From Megaustenia siamemsis (lineage: Eukaryota; Mollusca; Gastropoda; Stylommatophora; Ariophantidae), in assembly GCA_032433765.1 (NCBI GenBank), contig JAVIAB010000073.1, forward strand, positions 69,697,959-69,761,958: a stretch of DNA of 64,000 nt, written 5' to 3'. The number at the start of each line of letters is the position of its first letter. The stretch's first letter is position 1. This document shows, piece after piece, positions 58,000 through 64,000 of this stretch. The notes beneath the pieces were generated by a model that saw nothing but the letters and a program-made list of their open reading frames with translations, was not told the origin of the DNA and searched no databases. Both the position numbers and the translations under genes were made by a program.

Positions 58000-60114
58000 T
58001 AGCTCATTTCAAAACATATGCCCAACTTCAAAACGCTATTACTCTCGAACCGTTTGTTAGATACTTTTGAAATTTTCCAAATGTTATTAGAATGCAAAAG
58101 ACCCTTTAAATGTATATTTAACAAATATCTTGCAGCTGCAGTTTTCTTAAAGCGGCGATATTTCTTTGATGTTTGTCAAAATTGTAAATTGTGAAGTCCT
58201 AAAGAATAGAAATTACCGTAGTTGCTGGTCTACGATTAATTTTCACTAGGTAAAGGCGTGGCCGTAATGGGGAAATAACTGGATAAAACAAAACACCAAG
58301 AGAATTATTGTCTGCTCAGTTCGAGGACGGACGATAATATCAAGGTATACCTGTATGTCCAATTTTCATAGTTGTGTGGTCCTGAAAAGGACCGTTTGTT
58401 GAAATAATTTAAGGTAATATAGGGGCCAACATTGTGGGGGCTATATACTTTAATTCTGAATCAGACGAGTCTAAAAGATTAATAACTGTTTGGGGTTGAA
58501 CATTCCACAAACCATCATTTTTCCAATATTCCTCTTCCTGTTTTAAGACGTGGTCTTCACATTTAGCCCAATAATCTTTGTCTATATTTAATAAAGCGAG
58601 ATTAGCAAGAGTCTTTACATCGCATATTTTGAATGTTGTATTTTCATCTGCCACTTGTCCTTTTAATTTTGCCCAGATTAGTTCTATTGGATTTAAATGA
58701 GCATGGTAAGGTGGCAGCCTCAAACTTATATGACCGTGCTCTTGGATAATCTTATCTATTTGAAAAATCTTTGTCCTCTGTTTTTGCTTTACTAGAGATA
58801 GTAATTCAGGTTTTAAGTACATGTTATTAAATTTTCTGTGCTCCTTTGTGAGCCATATCTTAATAGCATCGTTTGTACTGGATGACGTCGGGACTTTATC
58901 TTCAAGTGCAACAATGTTGTGGTACGCTGCATTGTCCATTATTAGGCAAGATGGTCGATCTAGTGATGGGAGAACAGAATTTTCAATCCAATGTCTAAAT
59001 ATGTGACCATTCATCTCAGAGTGATAATCCCGATTGTCTATGGATTTTGAAAGAAAAATGAGCTCTGCCTTCTGTATTAGTCCATGTTGTCGACTACCTG
59101 CATGAGCAATTATCAAGCGCTGTCCTTTGCTGCTAGGTATTAATCTCTTAATCTTTCCATCTGATGACTGCCATTCCCTTTGATTAGTGTGGTGAGCATT
59201 TATCCATGTTTCATCCAAGTACACAATAACATAACCTTGCTTGCGCACCTCTTTTACTTCACGTAAGTACTTGCTTCTCATGACTACTATATGTGGCTTC
59301 TCACAGATGATGTTTCGTCCATTGGAATATTTTCTGAATGTAAAGCCTGCAGCTCTCACATTCCTCCATAATGTAGACTTTGATATTTCAATACTGTTGT
59401 TTTTTTTTCAGCGATACTTTTAATTTTCATATTGTAACAGTTTCATTCATACCCAACATTTTGCGAATTTCACTTCTAATAAGTTCACTGTCGAAATTAT
59501 CCAACATTTTTGCTCTTCCTTGTGATTTTGTATATTTAGAACATTGACGGTCACGTGCTTGAATCCAGCGATTAAATGACCGTTTAGATAAATCCAAAAT
59601 GTGTCTTGCCCTATTCTCAGGGTTTTCTAAAGAATGAAATAATCTTCCTCGTTTAGCCTCTTTGCAAAAATAGTCATACATTTTTATTGCGATGTTTTGC
59701 AAACTGCAGAATTTCATTTTAAGACTCATGATAAATGTTAGCGTTCCACGTCTACACCTATGGATGAACGGAAATGGAACACACAATGCCTCGTGTTTTC
59801 TACAAGTGTCTAATTGTGTCAGACAGCTCACGTTTAAAGCGTGCAAAATCATAAATTTGACCGTGTATAGATTTGTAATCGCTATTTTTAACTTAAATAC
59901 TGTAAACACTAAGTTTTGACTACATCAATGGGTCGTTATAAATTTATATAAATCAAATAAGCAATAATAATAACCAAATGTTTGTTTTTAATGAAATTAA
60001 TTCCCTGTTGGGTTCTACTCATTATAACTTTACATGCAAATTTTGAAAAAATTACAAAAAGCGGTTTAAAAGATATTGATTTTAAAAGTTGGGCACGACT
60101 TATGAAACAAGCTA
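58000..60114 (-). mobile_element. complete Tc1/mariner-superfamily transposon with TIRs and TA duplication
   Basis: A 2115-bp element. Left end tagctcatttcaaaacatat, then gcccaactt; right end, read inverted, tagcttgtttcataagtcgt, then gcccaactt. The similarity continues imperfectly for ~80 bp. It is flanked by TA at 57998-57999 and 60115-60116. Removing the element and one TA restores the LINE-B sequence aactatctagtat...ttctctctttg, matching the empty homologous site at 39865-39890. It encodes one transposase (58409-59729). Confidence 0.92.
58409..59729 (-). pseudogene. Tc1/mariner-superfamily transposase with long D-D-E spacing, two frameshifts
   Basis: The likely start is MSLKMKFCSLQ at 59729. 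The amino-terminal part (to ~59430) has a helix-turn-helix-like segment (RARHILDLSKRSFNRWIQAR) for TIR binding. Near 59427-59400 the frame shifts twice (KIKSIAEKK, then EISKSTLWRNVRAAGFTF), once probably in a run of nine A. The catalytic part is intact to a stop at 58409. Counting from MRAAGF, D49 lies in VYLDETWIN, D142 in LIMDNAAYHN and E226 in HLNPIELIWAKLKG. The second spacing is 83 residues, far longer than the usual 34 of Tc1, because a ~50-residue charged insert (KIWLTKEHRKFNN ... IIQEHG) precedes the Glu. This resembles the DD82E (Sailor-like) type as I recall it. The frameshifts imply a dead copy unless they are sequence errors. Confidence 0.88.
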
Positions 60115-60190
60115 TAGTATGTTCTCTCTTTGTAGTCCGCGATTTCTTTTTCCTTGTATTTTCCCAGTTGTAACCAAGTATTCCAACGTC

Positions 60191-60965
60191 TATTTACAAT
60201 TTATACGGTAGAAAACAAATACCATAGAGAGAGATTTGGGGAGACTGCTGGTCTCCACGACGCTGGTTTTCCCTTACTTGAACTTACAAGGAAGTTGAGA
60301 ACAGTGTTTCGTTCTTTATCTGGCATTTGACAAAATTGTGAAAAATGGCATCAACAGTAAGTGGTAAACAAACTGATGTATAACACAAATATATTTCGTT
60401 TCTACTCTCCGACATGGAACAGTTAATGCACGCGAAAATGGAAGTGATTGTGTACGTGAATCACGCAAAACCATATGTACTGGTTAAACGCTTTGAAAAA
60501 CACAATAAACTTTGTTTACAAACATTACACGGGTTTTGATATTGTATAGGTAAATATGAGATGAGATAGAAAGACACATATTTACAAGTTCAATGACGGG
60601 ACAACGGTGCAGTGATTTTCTCACGAGACAGGGCGTGGTCCAAATTTGCATAAATTGACATGACAGTAATAGTTGATTGCGAAAGAGCTGGGGAGGTGTA
60701 TTAGTGTGTACACAACGGAAGACTGAGAGCATTGTACTCGGGGATTGTTGGTAAATGCTGTCTCTGAGTCGGGGTAGTGGAGGGCTGAATCTATTTGATG
60801 GCACAAATGCTGGGGAGTGTGGCGGGGAAATGTGTTAAAAGATTCATGAATGTCACCCGGGTCGTCACGAGAATGAAGGTAACAACTGAGCCGTGCAGTC
60901 ACACGCGCGCTCAAATCGGGCTGGGTGTCTGCAGGGTAGGTCATGAGCAATATAAAAGTAGTAAA
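60191..60965. other. unassigned sequence
   Basis: No recognisable gene or repeat. Confidence 0.4.
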
Positions 60966-60967
60966 GT

Positions 60968-61210
60968 ACCCCCGTCACGCCAAGTGGCGTATAGGGAATA
61001 TAGTATTAGTGACCATAAATTTTAAAGACCTTCGGCACATGATTTTTGGGGTAATGTGGTCGGTATTACGCCCGTGTCGCTATACTTTCCCAGAAAAAAA
61101 ACCGGTACCTATTAAAGGCTGGGTGAACCGGTAGCCGTCGGTTGGGATCGAACCCTACCTCTTGTCATTTGTAGTCCAGTTCACTAACCACTGAGTTATC
61201 ACGGCTCCCT
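60968..61210 (-). mobile_element. SINE2 copy (minus)
   Basis: The plus strand runs cccgtcacgccaagtggcgt, ccttcggcacatgatttttg, ttacgcccgtgtcgctatac, aaaggctgggtgaac, then the head with gggatcgaaccctacctctt and ccactgagttatcacggctc. On the minus strand the B box is GTTCGATCCC. It is the best-preserved SINE2 here. Confidence 0.88.
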
Positions 61211-61276
61211 CATGAGCAATATAGCGCTGACAAATAAAAAGACACGGGAAATAAAAGGTATAACAGGTTATGATTA

Positions 61277-61560
61277 TACATTCTAGGTAAGGACCTACTT
61301 TCTAACAGAAGCTAGGATCGCCGTATTCCCTGTAGTGGCGGCTGTTACTGATATAGAGGATCCAGTATTGCAGTACTTCTTGGCTGGACTAGTAGTTTCC
61401 CACCATAGCCTGGGATAGACGAACTCCAACTACTCCAGTAAGAGCCGGGAATGTCAAGAAAGCCATTACGGCCTCCCCACATCAAATGAGTCAAAGGGCA
61501 ACCTGCCCGCATCAACTCGTGGCAATCCGTCAACAACAACTCTGAGATGCCTCAAAGAAA
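61277..61560. repeat. dispersed repeat R1, copy 2
   Basis: Matches 3110-3350, including ctaacagaagctaggatc, gatatagaggatccagtatt, gcagtact, ccatagcctggga, agagccgggaatgtcaagaa and cgcatcaactcgtgg. Boundaries are unclear. Confidence 0.7.
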
Positions 61561-62010
61561 GAAAACAGCAAACATGCTAACAGATATAAACATGGCTGCC
61601 TTACCCAAATAAGGTGCTATCTTTCTCTCTGTTGTCCTTTCGCGCGGAAGATTGCACATAGGGCCGAAATGGTAGCCACTATGTGCGACGATCTTTATTA
61701 TCAAGCGTCAAAACTTGGAAAGGATTCGCATTGTATCCCGCCACACGACTCTGTTCTGAGCGAGTCGCTCAATCTCCGGGAGGGAGCTGATGCATACTGT
61801 AGTTGCCTTTCTTTCAGTATTCTCTAGTGTTTCTCTGGGTCGGCCTCTTTTTCTTTTACCGTCGAATTCTCCTATGAGGGCCTGCTTTGAGATTCTACTT
61901 ATTGTCTCTTCACGCGTGATCACCTTTTTCTCCCGATTATAGATATTTTGTTACGCTTTGTCATTTTTCCTATTTCTGTATTACTCTTGAATGAGGCATT
62001 TGCTTTCAAA

Positions 62011-62241
62011 GAAACAATCGGTATATTTCGGATACATCAGGAGAAGAGAAAAGTTGAAATGCTTGGTTACAACTGGCAAAATACAAGGAAAGAGAGATCT
62101 TGGACAACAAAGACAGAAGATACTAGAAAACATGGTGACATGCCATGGAAAACAGTCAACAACAAAACTGATACAAAGTACTGCGGATAGAAAATTATGG
62201 AAGGACATGATCGTCTACACCAACTGGTATGGCACATGATG
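62011..62241 (+). mobile_element. 5'-truncated LINE-B insertion with 13-bp duplication
   Basis: 231 bp. The frame reads SVYFGYIRRREKLKCLVTTG, KIQGKRDLGQQRQKILENMV, then LWKDMIVYTNWYGT and a stop, ending at tatggcacatgatg. It is flanked by the perfect duplication atttgctttcaaa (61998-62010 and 62242-62254). This fixes the 3' end of the LINE-B family and shows that it inserts by target-primed reverse transcription. Confidence 0.9.
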
Positions 62242-62469
62242 ATTTGCTTTCAAAAGCATCCAATTTATTTTATATTTCGTATATTCTCCCATGCATAAGT
62301 AAGGGTGGATAATTTGAAAACCCTGAGCTTTTTTTTTTGTTTTTAGTAATGTTAATTTGCATATTTTACCAAGGTTCCTGAAAGTCATTGCTGCCTTCAC
62401 TGATCTGATTCTAATTTCTTTCTTTGTTATCTCCTTCTTGATCTAAGCAGCTTCCGAGATATACAAAGT

Positions 62470-62798
62470 AAGGGGCCTCGGTAGCCTAGTTGGAATAACC
62501 ACCTGACTGGGCTATCGACGTTCGGGCAACCTGTGTTCGATTTCCGCTTGAAGCAGTGTGAATTGTACTCGTGGTTGGAATAAAAATACCTCCGCGGTCG
62601 ACCTAGCCGCTGGCAGAAATGGATACCAGGGTACTATTCTGGGAAGGTGAGAAACGCCGCCTTGCATCATGGGTTTCGATGCTTGAAGCGACACTCTAGC
62701 AGAAGTTTCTGAACACTTCTAGATAGGCGAACGAGCACATATGGGTGAAAACTCGCGTCCTAAGACGCCGATTCAAGTCCTGTATTTTACCTTTATCT
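62470..62798 (+). mobile_element. SINE1 full-length copy nested in LINE-C
   Basis: 329 bp, near-identical in layout to 14926-15252: ggggcctcggtagcctagtt (A box), gttcgatttccgc (B box), ggtaccagggt-like body, tail tttacctttatc. It is flanked by the 8-bp duplication tacaaagt (62462-62469 and 62799-62806). Confidence 0.9.
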
Positions 62799-62900
62799 TA
62801 CAAAGTGATCTACTTGTTCCACTGCTTCTCCTTTCAGTTGTATTTTTTCTACTTGGTGAATTTCATTTTCCATTACTTTTGTCTGTAGCAAATAAGATAC

Positions 62901-63911
62901 TACACTGAGGGAATGTGGTTTTCACAATTTTGTTAATGGCAATTACGGTCTCCAACAAGCAATCTGAGAACAAACGGATCGTGCATCGATAAATAGAAAG
63001 CAAAGATAACCTGAAGGTCAAACCATAGACACATGTCTGCTTATGGACACGTGAACATTTGGAAGGAAATGTTAATTTAAGAATTTAACATAACCTAAAA
63101 TATAAATTGATCAGTACACCAACAAATGATAAATAATTGATGCATTTATTGCGTTTAGATTTTTTATTTATCACTTTTTATATATTCTTCATTCAATTAA
63201 GTATGATGCGTGTCACATACAAACACACACACACGCACTTACACCCACCCACACACACTCAAATATAAATTATTTAAATCCCGTATCGAAGTGAGGTAAT
63301 AACATATCGCTAGTAAATTTGTACACACACACACACACATACAGACGCACGCACGCACACGCGCAGCACGTAAACACTGTAACACCTCCCTGTATGACTG
63401 ATCAATTATCTCCATTGGAAACATTTATGACGTTAAAATGGTAACTCGTTAACATTTTCCCCGTGATATATACTGAGAACACACATAAAACATATGACAG
63501 CTTTCTACAGCAGGAAATGACACATATGTAACATACAAATGATAGGCATATGTGGCAAAAGATCGGCGCAACAGCTTTAGACGTGTGTTGATGCACTTCT
63601 CTTGTTCTCAAAGATAACAATGGGACAAGTTGTCTGAAAAGAGAAAATCCAACACAAAACACTGCCACGGGTAGGACACGCTTGATTTAAAGTTGGTCAT
63701 TTGGGTGCTGTTTGTTTTGTGTTTTATGACAGTTTTCTGGCCCTGCCGATCTGTCTTTTATATTCACAGCTAACGATGACACTGTGCAACGAGAGGAGGG
63801 CTGCTCCAGGGTTTCCCGGAGGGTGGAGTCGATTAACAAGCTTCTTAGACAATAATCTTGGAAAAGATTTGAAGCAGCTCTCCTATCCACGGACTGGTCG
63901 ATGGCACATAT

Positions 63912-63953
<42 letters not shown>

Positions 63954-64000
63954 AGACAGACAGTAAGACAGACAGACAAGAAGACAGACACATACAAACC
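62901..64000. other. unassigned sequence with CA and GA microsatellites
   Basis: CA-rich tracts at 63220-63260 and 63320-63365, and a (GA)n tract at 63915-63951 followed by gacagacag repeats to the right edge. No gene supported. Confidence 0.6.

Larger units (their letters stand above)
57905..60190 (-). pseudogene. LINE-B 3' fragment, target of a DNA transposon
   Basis: 57905-57999 (caatcttctattccccgtgc ... gacaccaaactatcta) and 60115-60190 (tagtatgttctctctttgta ... gtaaccaagtattccaacg) together match the continuous LINE-B tail at 39790-39945 (minus). They are separated by the transposon at 58000-60114. The LINE fragment is older than the transposon. Confidence 0.85.
61700..62900 (-). pseudogene. 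LINE-C fragment (minus) with two nested insertions
   Basis: The minus strand near 61923-61708 reads MITREETISRISKQALIGEF, KRKRGRPRETLENTE and ISSLPEIERLAQNRVVWRDT, stop. The upstream part continues at 62255-62461 (cccatgcataagtaagggtg is the anti-sense of TYAWE-like residues) and at 62807-62900. It is broken by a LINE-B tail at 62011-62241 and SINE1 at 62470-62798. Removing both restores collinearity with 54560-55080. Confidence 0.8.

Overview
The window is nuclear DNA of an animal. It has no operons, no bacterial-type genes, no rRNA genes and no believable tRNA genes. It is packed with non-LTR retrotransposon (LINE) fragments, tRNA-derived SINEs, one Tc1/mariner-type DNA transposon and many minisatellite arrays. 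The mix of RTE-like LINEs with APE endonucleases, several tRNA SINE families and very long minisatellites fits a mollusc or another lophotrochozoan. That assignment is inference, because no diagnostic host gene is present. The only candidate host coding sequence is one exon-like stretch on the minus strand (32356-33439).

Layout: 1-1427 is a 41-bp array and 1432-1872 a 34-bp array. 2290-4410 is a mosaic of LINE and SINE pieces with a 54-bp array split by an insertion. 5000-13872 is an 8.8-kb array of a 34-bp unit with a ~2.5-kb higher-order period. 14.9-17.5 kb holds SINEs, a 23-bp array and two LINE tails. 18.15-21.2 kb is a 24-bp array split by LINE-A, which keeps a complete endonuclease but lacks its reverse-transcriptase core. 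22.4-30.35 kb is one decayed LINE-B copy carrying two internal tandem expansions (57 bp and 48 bp) and a nested SINE. 31-41 kb is SINE and LINE debris around the putative host exon. 41.6-45.8 kb is a LINE RNase H domain split by a 36-bp array. 45.9-55.2 kb is more LINE debris, including a LINE-C copy split by a 45-bp array. 55.5-57.2 kb is a mixed 22/25-bp array. 57.9-60.2 kb is a complete DNA transposon (58000-60114) inside a LINE-B tail. 61.7-62.9 kb is a LINE-C copy carrying a nested LINE-B tail and a nested SINE, each with target-site duplications.

The most unusual pattern is that several arrays are not independent satellites. Their units are pieces of LINE coding sequence, and each array sits at the matching position inside a LINE copy: the endonuclease QIDY-like motif (57 bp), the RT amino-terminal PDNIS motif (48 bp), the RNase H catalytic-Glu motif (36 bp) and the carboxy-terminal tail of LINE-C (45 bp). 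All four unit lengths are multiples of three. A fifth, weaker case has a 25-bp unit.

Family labels (LINE-A to LINE-H, SINE1 to SINE4, R1 to R3) are local to this annotation. LINE-A and LINE-B look like RTE-type elements; exact clades would need a phylogeny.
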